A program made the translations under genes and the position numbers. Below are positions 9,199 through 19,120 of a stretch of DNA of 64,000 nucleotides, piece by piece. This DNA comes from Tricholomella constricta. Its lineage: Eukaryota > Basidiomycota > Agaricomycetes > Agaricales > Lyophyllaceae. Where the stretch lies: contig JAACJP010000026.1 in NCBI GenBank assembly GCA_013368375.1, forward strand, positions 62,001 through 126,000. Direction: 5' to 3'. A model generated the notes under the pieces. That model saw only the letters and a list, made by a program, of their open reading frames with translations. It was not told the origin of the DNA and did not search any database. Positions within the stretch are counted from its first letter, which is position 1, and every line of letters begins with the position of its first letter.

Positions 9199-12023
9199 TC
9201 TTCTGTCTTGTGATGGAATTCGAAGATGTCGTCGCCGATGAGGTAGGTGGCTCTGCCCATGGCGTTTGCTGTTGGGCAGTCGCGCATCCAGTGTTCCAGG
9301 TCACCGCATAGGATGCAGGCCTTGTCTCGAATTCGTTGTTGCTTTACGTCTTCATCGATCTTCACCCAGGGGCGCGTTGACTTCTTGAATCCGAAGTTGT
9401 TGGCTTGTAGTGCCTCTTCGTCATCCCATGCGATTTCTTGGTCTTGCGCCTTACCTTCCTTACCTGAGTCCGGGTCCTGATCATGACTTTCGGCGTTCAA
9501 GCGTGCGTTCTTGTTCCCCTGAGCCGTTTGCGGCGTCGTGCGGCTTGCGGGTCCGGCCGAAGGTCCCATCGGAGGTCGTGCGGAGGTGTTGGAGGTGTTC
9601 GCATTATTCGCCCAGAGGGGTTTGTAGGACTCTGGATTTTCTATGCGATGTTCCCAGTACCTCCGGTCGATTTGGGTGACCAGATCTCGGTAACCTTCGT
9701 AGGTTTCGGGGCTTGGTGCGATGGCCAGGACGTTAAGGATTCGTTGGGGGAGCGCTTTCCGGAGTGTGAACTGTAGTGCTACCCAGTTCCAGCCTGTTTC
9801 GTACGCTTCTTGTTCGAACTTGATGATGAATGCTGTGAACTTTTCCCATTCCTTCATTTTCAGTCGCGAAATGTTGTTCTCGGCTTCCACTCTCGAGTTC
9901 GGTATTCCGAAGCGTGATCCTAATTCGTGTACGAATCCTTCCCAATTCGTGAACATTGGGTGTTGGGGGTTGTACGTGAGTTGCAGCCGAAAGTAGTCCA
10001 TAGCTCCGTCCTTTAAGTAGGAGCTCGCGAATGACACCTTCAGGTGATCCTGTTCGTAGGTGATCGCCTTGGCTTGAAACGTTACTAGGCATTCCGTGAC
10101 GAAGGTTTTCCATCTCCTCGGTTCTTTTCCAGTGAAGGGGTCCGGTTTCCTGATGTCGATTTTCGATTCCAGGTTTAGGAGGTGTCGGTACTGTTCCGGG
10201 GTCAGGTTTTGGTTTGGGCCTAAGAGCTGTTGCGGTGGAGGTGGGGGTCGTTGAGGGTTTGCGAATTGGCCTCCTCCCGGATTTCCGGGTGGGCCTCCTC
10301 CTCCTCCTCCTCCGTGGCCTCCTCCTCCCCCTCCGGGACCTCCGGGGCCTCCCGGGCCTCCTGGTCCTTGTGGTGGTCCGTATCCTCCGTGACCTCCCCC
10401 TCCTCCAGGACCTCCTGTTCCTCCGGGGCCGTTTCCCCAATAACCTCCTCCTCCCCCTCCTGGTCCTCCGGGGCCGTTTCCCCATTGAGTTCCTCTCGGG
10501 GTAGGTGGTCCCGAAGATCCCGGAGGGGGTTGGGGCTGTGGAGGTGGTCCGTTGTACTGGGGGTTCGGTCGTCCGCCGGGTATGGGTGGGGCTGGTCCGG
10601 GGTTGTATCCAGTTCTGTATTGTTCGAACTGGGGGAATTGTTGTTGGGTCCCTTGCCTTCCGTCGAGGATGTTTACGTTTTGACCGGGGCCGGGGTCCGC
10701 TCCGATTCCACGTCGTTCTCTTGGGGAGATTGGGCGTGGGCCTTGTGGTGACCTCCTGTTCTGACTTGCCAGATGAGGTGGTGTTTGGCGCCAGTCTTCT
10801 CGTGCCCTAGGGGGTGCTCCCTCTCTTCTTTCCGAGTTTTCTTCGCGTAGTTCGTAGCTGTGGGCGTACGACAGTGGCGTTGGGATTCCCCGTTCCGACG
10901 GAGGTAGGGGAATGTTCTCAGGTTCCCTCGGAGGTACTCCTTCTTGGTTTGCGAAGGTCCCCTGTGGGCCCTGAAAACCCGAATTTGGCCTGGAAAACGG
11001 TCCTTCGACAGGGGGGTTCTCTTCGGGGATTCTTTGTAAGTTGTGGGCTCCCCAGAACCCGAACGTCGGAGCTCTTCGAGCGTCTGCCCCTGGTGTGACG
11101 GTGGGTTCGAACCCTTCTTGGCTGGGGGGAGCGTTCCCTTGGTTCATCCTCCTGAGTAGAGCCGAAGCTGTCTGCGTATTGACCGTGCTTGTCGCTCGTG
11201 GAGGTTCTTCGAATCTAGTTTCGATTCTGGAGGGAACGGGCTCCTGAATTGGCATGTGGAAGGAACGTCCCGCGCTTTGGGGGTCGGAGAATCTTCTTCC
11301 CTCGTTGGACGTCTGGATTTCTCCAGCCAGAGCGCGTAACCTTCTTTCGTTTCCCCCCATTTGTAGCAACACCGTCAGTTGTGGGGGTAATCGATGGGCT
11401 TCGTGCAGTTGCATGGTCGACAACACGAGGTTGGCCCATTGTTCCGGTGTTCGGGGTTGATGATCCATCCCCATGGTTTCGACTAGGAGCTCGTGCGCTT
11501 GTCGTGAAAACTCTTCTCGCGTCATGCGGAGTTCGTAGAGTATCCTTTCGTGGTCTGAACCATGTAGAAAGGGGTTTTGTTGACGAGCGAACTGTCCCTG
11601 TCCCTCCTCTCGTGCCCTATCTCTCCTCTGGAACATCTCCGGGTGCCTCAACCTTTCGTAGTACGATCCGGGAGTCTGGTTACTTGAAAGCGGAGGTCCG
11701 GAGGTCGTTGCGGATGGTGGTAAGGGGGGATAGTTGGGGGTGGCGAGTTGGTAAGAGGGGTTGAATACGTTTGAGGGGGTTCGGGGTAGGGGTCGTCGTG
11801 GGTCCTGACTGACTGAGGAAAAATCCCCCTCATGTTGGCCAGGTTGGAAGATCTGGTGTTCCAACCTGGACCTGTTGGATCCGAAAGTCCCTTGCATCGG
11901 AGGTCCTGTTGAGGCAGGGGAGGTTTCGAAGGGTGGTGGTGAAGGTCTCCTTTGAGTGAAGGAGGGACCTTCGAAGTTTTGATAGCGGATGGTTGTGTTA
12001 GGCTCCACTATCGTCGAGGACAT
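9159..12023 (-). CDS. Gypsy-A gag with zinc knuckle
   Basis: A 954-aa structural protein of the virus-like particle. The N-terminal two thirds are low complexity: Pro/Arg-rich, then a Gly-Pro-rich block encoded around 10240-10500. A retrotransposon gag domain follows, running from about RKPDPFTGKEPRRWK to the helical region around WNWVALQFTLRKALPQ. Near the C-terminus CILCGDLEHWMRDC fits the CX2CX4HX4C RNA-binding knuckle. The start at 12023 lies about 20 bp after the PBS, as expected for the first cistron. The last ten codons overlap the frameshift hairpin. Confidence 0.9.
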   Translation of the reverse strand: MSSTIVEPNTTIRYQNFEGPSFTQRRPSPPPFETSPASTGPPMQGTFGSNRSRLEHQIFQPGQHEGDFSSVSQDPRRPLPRTPSNVFNPSYQLATPNYPPLPPSATTSGPPLSSNQTPGSYYERLRHPEMFQRRDRAREEGQGQFARQQNPFLHGSDHERILYELRMTREEFSRQAHELLVETMGMDHQPRTPEQWANLVLSTMQLHEAHRLPPQLTVLLQMGGNERRLRALAGEIQTSNEGRRFSDPQSAGRSFHMPIQEPVPSRIETRFEEPPRATSTVNTQTASALLRRMNQGNAPPSQEGFEPTVTPGADARRAPTFGFWGAHNLQRIPEENPPVEGPFSRPNSGFQGPQGTFANQEGVPPREPENIPLPPSERGIPTPLSYAHSYELREENSERREGAPPRAREDWRQTPPHLASQNRRSPQGPRPISPRERRGIGADPGPGQNVNILDGRQGTQQQFPQFEQYRTGYNPGPAPPIPGGRPNPQYNGPPPQPQPPPGSSGPPTPRGTQWGNGPGGPGGGGGGYWGNGPGGTGGPGGGGGHGGYGPPQGPGGPGGPGGPGGGGGGHGGGGGGGPPGNPGGGQFANPQRPPPPPQQLLGPNQNLTPEQYRHLLNLESKIDIRKPDPFTGKEPRRWKTFVTECLVTFQAKAITYEQDHLKVSFASSYLKDGAMDYFRLQLTYNPQHPMFTNWEGFVHELGSRFGIPNSRVEAENNISRLKMKEWEKFTAFIIKFEQEAYETGWNWVALQFTLRKALPQRILNVLAIAPSPETYEGYRDLVTQIDRRYWEHRIENPESYKPLWANNANTSNTSARPPMGPSAGPASRTTPQTAQGNKNARLNAESHDQDPDSGKEGKAQDQEIAWDDEEALQANNFGFKKSTRPWVKIDEDVKQQRIRDKACILCGDLEHWMRDCPTANAMGRATYLIGDDIFEFHHKTEEGNAGAIQDLPGL

Positions 12024-12040
12024 GTCCGGTGGGTGGGAGG

Positions 12041-12052
12041 ACCTCGATATTA
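12041..12052 (-). other. Gypsy-A primer binding site of self-priming type
   Basis: The 12 bases directly after the 5' LTR read taatatcgaggt in the RNA sense. They are perfectly complementary to acctcgatatta at 12307-12296 inside the same LTR, where the transcript probably starts. No tRNA-like TGG start is present. This is the Tf1/sushi arrangement, in which the RNA 5' end folds back and primes reverse transcription. Confidence 0.8.
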
Positions 12053-12398
12053 TGTTAGGACCTGTGTAGCACGCCGGTTACAGAGTTATTCTGGAACCAC
12101 CGAAGCGGACAGGCCTGACGTCCGTCAAGGAAGACGGCCTACGAAGGAGTATTCGGAGGTCGTGAGCGTTGACGGAGGTGTTCACCGGGGCTGATTCGAA
12201 CGAACGAGCTCAAGTGATACGGGTGTGAAGCCAAATAGATTGAGAGAGAGAGAGAGAAACGAGAACGAGAATCGAGAACTAGTCTTAACAATAGGTAATA
12301 TCGAGGTAAGGAGTCTGAAAAGAAGTGGTGCCATCATATATACGGTGGGCGTGCGTGGGAAAGCGTAAGTGATTGCGAGTTTAGGGGCGGTCGTGACA
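12053..12398 (-). repeat. Gypsy-A 5' LTR with TATA box and inferred transcript start
   Basis: 346 bp. In the RNA sense a TATATAT box (12342-12336) lies 29-35 bases upstream of 12307, the first base of the self-primer. This supports 12307 as the transcript start, leaving about 91 bp of U3 and 255 bp of R/U5. CCATG follows at 12399-12403. Confidence 0.9.
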
Positions 12399-13852
12399 CC
12401 ATGGTCATTAGAAACCATCGAGAGCAATTCTGCTCGATCAGCGCGGCGCTCTGCAGCTTGACGATCGCGATCAGCTTCGAGAAGGCGAGACCGAAGGTTT
12501 TCGACAGTGGCCTGTGTGTCGCGGAGTTGTTGGGACATGGTAAGGAGTTGGGTTGTGTGAAGGGCACGGGATGCACGCTCATTGTCATGCGCGGCTTGGG
12601 CAGAGGGGTCAAGGGCAGACGAGATGCTGCTCAGAAGATCCTGAGCGCCGTGAGACACACGGCTCCGAGGGGTCGACATGGTGAGTCTGTTTGCTGCAGC
12701 TCGGCGTGCAATAGGGCCGATTGGCTTTGGGGTGGACCCAGGTTCGGTCTTGACCTTCTTCTGATGAGCAGGTGTTTTCTTCAAAGGGGGCTGTGGGGCC
12801 TCGTCGTCGACATCATCTGACTCACTGCTAACATTAAATATAGATTAGAAAAGTAAGTAATGCAGAAAATGATAACGAGCATACCTGATCTCGATGGCAT
12901 CATCGTACGCATCGACGATCTCGGAATCATCGAGGTCGCGTGTCCCCGCCTTCTTGTTCATCAGGGCCTCGAGTTGGTGTGCACGCTCAACATGGGGAGG
13001 GCACTCAGCATCCCCAGTCGGCTTCGACATGCGCACCAGCTGTAAAGACTGATCAGCTTCAACATACTAAACACTAGAAACATGTGCTTTACTTACTTGC
13101 TTGAATTTAGCCTCCAAAGATTTGGACGTACGAGCCGGTCGACCATTCTCCTCGGCCCACCGACAGAACTCATCTGTAGCCGAGTTCCATGCATGCCCGC
13201 CAATGGGCAGGCATTCCTCGAGGATGTCAAAGAGCGCGTCGAGATCCTCCGTGGAATAATTGACTATCCCAGCGGCACGGCCACCACGTCGCTTCTTCAC
13301 CTCGGGTTCCTCCTCCGCGTTGCCAGCTTTACGCTTCGAGGGTTTTGCGAGGGCATCAGCCCGTTGCTTTCCCTTCCCCTTAGTGTCGGCAGTGTTGCGT
13401 CGGCGGCTACCAGCTATTTTGGAGGCAGGCTGGGCAATCTTCGGAAGGATGTGGTGGGCTGGGGGGAAGTCTTCGTCACTGTCTTCAGGTAGCGCGACGA
13501 GTGCCGGGTCGATCGCAGCGCGTGGCCCCTGGGATCCAGACGGGACCGGTGCTATCTGTACCGCATGCCTTATTCAGATGGCTCGAAAAGAACGAGTGAA
13601 AAATACGTACCTCACTGCTAGGTGCAGCTGCACCCAAGTTGTTTGCAGGCACCTGTAGGGGGAATCCGGCATTCAAATTTGAATGCTGGAAATGCAGAGT
13701 AAGCAGCTGCAGAGAATGATAGTTGAACGATGCACTGGGTGGCCGCCCGCAGTGGGCATCGCAATGGAGAACCATGGTCCACTATCACCATAGCGAGCAT
13801 AATGCTGCCCGGTGACAGGGTTCGTAAAGAACTGTTGCTGCGGCGGATTCAT
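12399..13852 (-). pseudogene. 5' part of the Harbinger partner gene (DUF6818/SANT-like), interrupted
   Basis: Starts MNPPQQQFF at 13852. A later exon opens after a 55-bp intron (gtacgt...acag) and has a basic NLS-like stretch (KRKAGN, KKRRGGR). Then comes a SANT-like domain: YSTEDLDALFDILEECLPIG, later WNSATDEFCRWAEENGR and FKQLVRMSKPTGDAECPPHV, the KPTGD..CPPHV hallmark of DUF6818. Two further introns follow, at about 13102-13030 and 12892-12836. A coiled-coil region (QQLRDTQATVENLRSRL) ends at SNDHG, where Gypsy-A begins. The first exon needs a frame change near 13725 (GGHPVHRS to PSASFNYHSLQ), a likely frameshift. It probably binds the transposon DNA ends with the transposase. Confidence 0.7.
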
Positions 13853-15349
13853 TGGGAAAGCGAGCTATAAGGATAAGGGTAGTGATGAGGGAGAGTTTTT
13901 GAGTGAAGCGTTAAAGAAAAAAGCTGGATGTCGCTCACCTTTTAACTGTTCAATTCTTGCGAGTCCAGACCGCATTGAAGTCTAAAGAATTTGTTGTCAG
14001 GGGGTTTCGGGCTCTTTGAGGTATCATACTGCTCCTCGTTCGGGACAAATGACTGCAGCTGAGGCAGGACTAATCCAAGGATAGGCAAATGAATGAATTT
14101 TTGTTATTTACATGCGTTGCGACGGGTTTCTAAGGGAGAAGTGAAGGAGTGTGGGCAGAGCGGGAAAGCTCTCGGGGTCCAGTGGGTATCGGTGAACAAA
14201 CATGAACCAACGAGACCGCATGCGAGGTGCGATGGCAAATGTAGGGAGGGGAGGAACACGAAGGAGAGAGAAGAACATCATTGTACGGTGAGCGACGCAC
14301 ACTTAATGAGCGCGATCAAAGTGCGATTGGACTCGACCCTGGCGTCGCAGACATTCAAAACGGCATTGAAAGGCGTTTGAGGATGCATTTGAAGCTGAAG
14401 GAGGGCGGTCAGGGCCTTGTCCAGATGGTTATCTAGACGAGGGCAACGTTGATCAACATTTGACGTGCTGACTTCGAAAAATTTGCCAATCACTGTACCT
14501 GAATTGCGGCACCTCGGCATCATGCGTTTGAAGCGAACTCTGGATTTTCAAACGTTAAGGAAAGTCATCCATAAGTGACTCAGGTATACGAAAAGAATAC
14601 TTTTTCAGCTATAGTTAGTATGTAAGGAAAGTTAGTAGAATGAATGAATTGTAAAACACTTTTTTTTGACGTGGCCTAATCACATTTGGATCATAAATTT
14701 CAGCGCTATCAATTATCCAATGGCGGGCTTGCGGAAAGACTGAACAAGATCATAACTTTATATTAAAAGATGGCACACGTCTGCAAGTCCTTTGTTGCGA
14801 GGTACAAAACAAGAATATTACTCGTACATGACGCTGTCATCAGCAAATTTGGGAGATTGCGACCGCGCCATATAATGCCCTTATATGGACTACAATCGTC
14901 ACAATGCCATAATTTGTCACCTCGACGGTAGAAGTTACAGATATTGCCAATTCCCACCTCGATTATTGATTTCACATTCACTCTCGTGGTTGACAAGGCC
15001 TTATATTGGCCTTGTAATCTACACTAGGGATATATGATCTGATCCAGATTTTGTCCCCTCATTGATACATAGCGGTAATGAATATTTGAAAAATATTCCA
15101 TAGAATACAGATATCTACATAGCACATGGTAACTTTAGACTACGTGAACATGCCTGCCCTGCTCGACGACCAGCCCCTCGTAGATACAGTCAGACCTGTA
15201 ACAAAGGTTGAGCCCTGCGTAACTGAAAGAGAGAGAGAAAAAAGGCTCACCTTGACCAAATCCAACTGTGTGACCCCGGCGCGATTGTCACCTGTGATGG
15301 CCAGCGGACAGGCTCAATTTTTCGTAAGTCAAAGCAACGACAAAATATG
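13853..15349. other. Upstream flank of the partner gene and AT-rich spacer
   Basis: I see no supportable gene. Several short open frames on both strands lack motifs or splice structure. The right end of the Harbinger element should lie here, but no terminal repeat could be matched. The last bases, ATATG at 15345-15349, are the left target duplication of the Copia element. Confidence 0.5.
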
Positions 15350-15601
15350 TGTTGGGACTTGTCCCTTTCTATGTTCATCGCTTACGTATTCATCAGCACG
15401 TGATCCATACATATACTTCCGCTTCGTCGCGTCTACATCCTCAGTTGTTCTCTCTATTCATTCTGAGGATGTACGTATATTTCTCTTATCACCTTACCTA
15501 TTCACTCATACAGTATACCTTAGTCCGTGTCTAGGTATACTGAATCTAGTTGTTCTCTCTATTCACACTGAGGATTCCGTGTCTAGTTCATCAGGCCATC
15601 A
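15350..15601 (+). repeat. Copia 5' LTR
   Basis: 252 bp. It contains an internal imperfect direct repeat of a ttgttctctctattca..ctgaggat unit at about 15445 and 15548, also seen in the 3' copy. Confidence 0.92.
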
Positions 15602-15613
15602 GGTTATGGGCCC
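15602..15613 (+). other. Copia primer binding site, initiator-tRNA anticodon type
   Basis: The bases directly after the LTR, ggttatgggccc, are complementary to GGGCCCATAACC, the anticodon stem-loop of eukaryotic initiator tRNA-Met. This matches the half-tRNA priming known for Drosophila copia rather than 3'-end priming. Confidence 0.6.
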
Positions 15614-15734
15614 CGATTGATCTGGATCTAGTACACGCTCAGGGTCCATCTAGGGCATCTCAACGGACTGGATCGGGTTCATTGTCGGCATTTTTACCGC
15701 TTTCCCTGGTTTAGATCATCATTAGCCTAGGGCT

Positions 15735-18700
15735 ATGGCGGACCCTTTCGTTCCGACTGGTTCTTCCCCACCACCGTCTCGTGCTCAGTCAGCTCAATCT
15801 CGTTGCTCTGTTCCCCGTACCTCTTCAAGACACTCAGCGTCATCAGCCCCAATCTCTACTTCGTTACATACCCCCGCTGTCGTTTCTTCTTTACCCGTCG
15901 CGGGGACAACATGGTCACATACACTACCTCGTGCAAATTCTATTGAACCTCGCTACTCAATTCCAGTTCCCCTTCATAAACAGTATAATCAAATTCATCA
16001 TTCGCCTTCAGGACAGATCGACTCTAATCCTTCGTATTATCCACCCGCCACCCCTTCTCCTGCTCCACGCATTTCTCCTTCCGCATATATGCACTCCCCC
16101 ACGCTTCGTTAATTCCCCAAGCATCCCTCGCTAATTCTGCCATGCATATTCCATCTTCTTATCATTCTTCACCGCATATACTTACCGTTTCGAATACTAT
16201 TCCTCTTTCCCACCTCCCAATTGCTGAACGTATCGATAATTCATGCTTTTCCTCTCCTCTTTCTGCGCATACACCCATTTCTGTTCGTCAGTTCTCTCCC
16301 CATTCCCCGCATATTGATGTTTTTAATTTTTCTCCACCAAGTGTACTATTACGACACCCACTTTCTCGTTCTCCTCGCATAACTTCTCCCACTATGGTTC
16401 GTCTTCGTACTCCCTTAGCCCCCCAACCCAGGTACCCTCCCAATCTTCCGCGCCTGTCTCCTCAAGTTATTACTTCGCAAACTCCCTTATTTTATCCTTC
16501 TCCGTCGTCTTCGGTCGCACCCCATTCTTCCCATCGCTCTTCTTCTCATACCTCACGTACTGCTCAGTCTCCACTTTCGATTACCAACACTCCTGTTCGT
16601 CCCTCTTCTGCTGTTCCTTCTCTTGTACCATCTTCCCCTTCTTATAATTTTACGGAAACAAAATTACCCTCTACGTCGCATATACCCATTCTCTCCAAGG
16701 CTGATGACTGGCCCGACTGGTACTCTGGGGTCCAAAGCACGATCGAACACACGGAACTATGGGCTTTCGTTGCTCCCGACCCATTACCTGGCGCCTTCTC
16801 CGATCCAGCGTCCATACCCACCTTCCCCCCTCCCATAGATTTCTCTATTCACGGTGTCGGTTCCCCCAAACTGGATGCGTATCAAGCCTGGTGGAGACTA
16901 GACGACATCGTTTCCTATATCATTACCAGCCGTCTTGGCAACATCCCTCGCCGCCTTATCCCTCTTGAAAAGCGCGATGTGTATGGTCACCGGACTTCCT
17001 CGTCTCGCGGACTTCTTCTCATTCTCAAGGAGAAATATGGGGTTGGCAATGCCGCCGCCGCCAATCTTATCAAGACCATTACCCTAGCCCATAAGGCCAA
17101 TGCGATCAACGTTGTTGTTCCTTATGTCACTGCTTGGCAACAAGCCGTTGCAGACTCAATCGACTTGTTGGCCTTTTTCCTATTACGAGCAAGTCCAGAA
17201 ATTCATCGACGGTCTCCCCCATGTATCCTCTTTCGATCACCTTCGAACTGCTGTCCGATCAGACATTGAATGCAACGAGACCAACCGCGTCCTCTCTTTC
17301 GATTACCTTGCAAACGAGATTTTAGAAATCGAAATGGACCTTCGTCGTCTTACTGTCTCGCACCCGCCAACTCGTCGTCCTTCTTCTATGGCTGCGCTTG
17401 GGACGCCTTCCTCTTCCAATATTCCTTCCTCTACTCCTGCCCTTCCGAGCACGTCGACTCCTCCCTCTACGTCCGACCGTCCACTCTGTGATAACTGTGG
17501 ATCATATGGCCATCTTGTCCCAAACTGCTGGAGGCCCAGTGGCAGGGATGAAGGCGGCAAGGATCGTTTTCTTGCACAAAAGGCAGCTAGTCGTCCCTCC
17601 GCTCTTGTCGCTACTTCCTCAGATACTGCTCCCCGCTCATTCACCTGTTATAGAAACTGACTCCGAAGCGCAAATCAAATTGATTGACTTATATACCGAG
17701 CGTTCGCCTGAAAGGAACCCACAAGCCTCCCTCCCTCCGTACACTGAATTTGTCTACACAACGGATGCAGTCGCCCTCTTATCGCTTTCCTCTCGCTTCA
17801 ACTCCATACTAGACTCCGGCTGCACAGTTCACATAATTCGCGATCGGGCTCTTTTCTGGTCATACGACTCTTCCAAGGCTATTTCTGTCGGTACCGCTAA
17901 CTGTGGCGTTCTCAACACCCTGGGTCGAGGAGAAGTTCATTTCAAATCGTTTCTGGCTGGTAGAGAAGTAATTTATAGGCTCCGGGACTGCCTTCACGCT
18001 CCTGATGCCCCAATCAACCTTCTTTCGGTCGGTTCAATGACGGAACTTGGGACTCATCTAACTTTTGAACGTGACTCGACTACAATCCACTTCCCAGCAT
18101 CGGGTTCTCGTCATTCTGGACACATCTTGGATGCAACAGTATTTTGTCGATTATCCTTCTTGTCTTGCGACTTCATTCATCCTCCCTCGTCTTTGCCCTC
18201 TCTAGACATCGCCGATGTAGACATCGCCGATGCAATCTTACTTCCCGCCATTGCCCTTCAGGAATCGGACATGAGATTTCCTCGAGTGATTGCATCCCCG
18301 GATCTATGGCACCGACACTTCGGTCATCTCGGGTCAGATGCTACTCATGCCGTCCTGACAAAACCTTTTGCAACGGGAATCGAATACAAGGGTTCTTTTT
18401 CTGAATCCCACTGTATCCCTTGTTTAATTGGCAAACAACCTCAGCGACCATACAATAATTTCGCTCGACGCGCCTCTCGGGTCTGTGATCTCCTGCATAT
18501 GGATACATGTGGACCTTTTCCGGTCCAGACCCCCCCAAGGACACACCTTTTTCCACTCTATACTTGATGACTATTCAAACTTCGGCCATACTGATCTTCT
18601 TTCCCATAAGGATGCTGCAGTTTCCCACTATCTTGACACCGAAGCCGCCTGGGAACTCAAGTCCAGAAATCGTGTTTGAACTGTTCGGTCAGATGGAGCT

Positions 18701-18882
18701 GGGGAATTCGAAGGAGGTGCCTTGAAGGATCATTTCGTCTCAAAGGGTATTGTCCACCAAGTTAGCGCTGCATACGCTCACTCCCAAAACGGAAAGGCCG
18801 AACACTATATGTGTACTCTTCAGGACTCGGCTCAAACTCTTCTCGCTGACTCTGGACTTCCTCCCTCGTTTTTTGGTGACGC
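15735..18882 (+). pseudogene. Copia gag, protease and N-terminal integrase, frameshifted
   Basis: Starts MADPFVPTGSS. The Ser/Pro-rich N-terminus stops at 16112 and coding continues in another frame from 16142. A UBN2-like gag domain follows (LSKADDWPDWYSGVQSTIE...), with a frame change near 17180, then a zinc knuckle CDNCGSYGHLVPNC near 17490. Protease and integrase are in a third frame: ILDSGCTVH, then an HHCC finger (LWHRHFGHLG...HCIPCLIGK). Another frame change occurs near 18535. The integrase core (HSILDDYSNFG, RSDGAGEFEGG, AHSQNGKAE) stops at FFGDA, where Gypsy-B is inserted. At least three frameshifts make it non-functional. Confidence 0.85.
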
Positions 18883-19071
18883 TGGAGTAGTCTAGCTTGC
18901 CTTTGTCCGACTTGATAGCAATGTAGTTGTTGTATTGTGCTGCCTTTTCCTCTGCCTTTTCCCCGATGCTATTCTACGCTGACTAAGTAAAGGAAGCTGT
19001 TGCCAAACATGTGCAAATAGCGCTCTTTGGCTCTCTGTGCGCGTCTGGGGTGGCGCGGGCGTGCTACTCCA
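18883..19071 (-). repeat. Gypsy-B 3' LTR
   Basis: 189 bp with 8-bp inverted ends TGGAGTAG/CTACTCCA. It differs from 25355-25543 at three transitions. Confidence 0.88.
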
Positions 19072-19120
19072 TGTGCCCCCCCCCGAACTTAGCAGCGTCC
19101 TCGTCGCTTTCCGCGCACAC

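Larger units (their letters stand above)
1928..12398 (-). mobile_element. Gypsy-A: full-length Ty3/Gypsy chromovirus, identical LTRs
   Basis: A 10,471-bp LTR retrotransposon read on the - strand. The 346-bp LTRs (12053-12398 is the 5' copy, 1928-2273 the 3' copy) look identical base for base and run TG...CA. CCATG duplications flank the element at 1923-1927 and 12399-12403. The order on - is 5' LTR, self-priming PBS, gag, -1 frameshift signal, tandem proteases, RT, RNase H, integrase, chromodomain, then an antisense gene, PPT and 3' LTR. Identical LTRs mean a very recent insertion. The only coding blemish seen is a TGA at 8737-8739. Confidence 0.95.
1..13852. mobile_element. Harbinger-like DNA transposon with two convergent genes, split by Gypsy-A
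   Basis: A DDE_Tnp_4 (PIF/Harbinger) transposase on + and a DUF6818/SANT-like gene on - converge with only 66 bp between their stop codons. A transposase plus a Myb/SANT-like partner is the usual two-gene content of Harbinger elements, so I treat them as one element. The left end lies before the window or within its first 30 bases, and I found no convincing terminal inverted repeat on either side. The given span therefore covers only the genes. The 10.5-kb Gypsy-A element is nested inside. Confidence 0.6.

Noticed and set aside
13863..14530. Search for the right terminal repeat of the Harbinger element
   Set aside because: No sequence here matches the inverse of the first bases of the window, and the left end may lie outside it.
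18872..18890. A clean 5-bp target duplication for Gypsy-B
   Set aside because: The flanks read GACGC and AATGC and agree at only 3 of 5 positions, so I report it as decayed at best.
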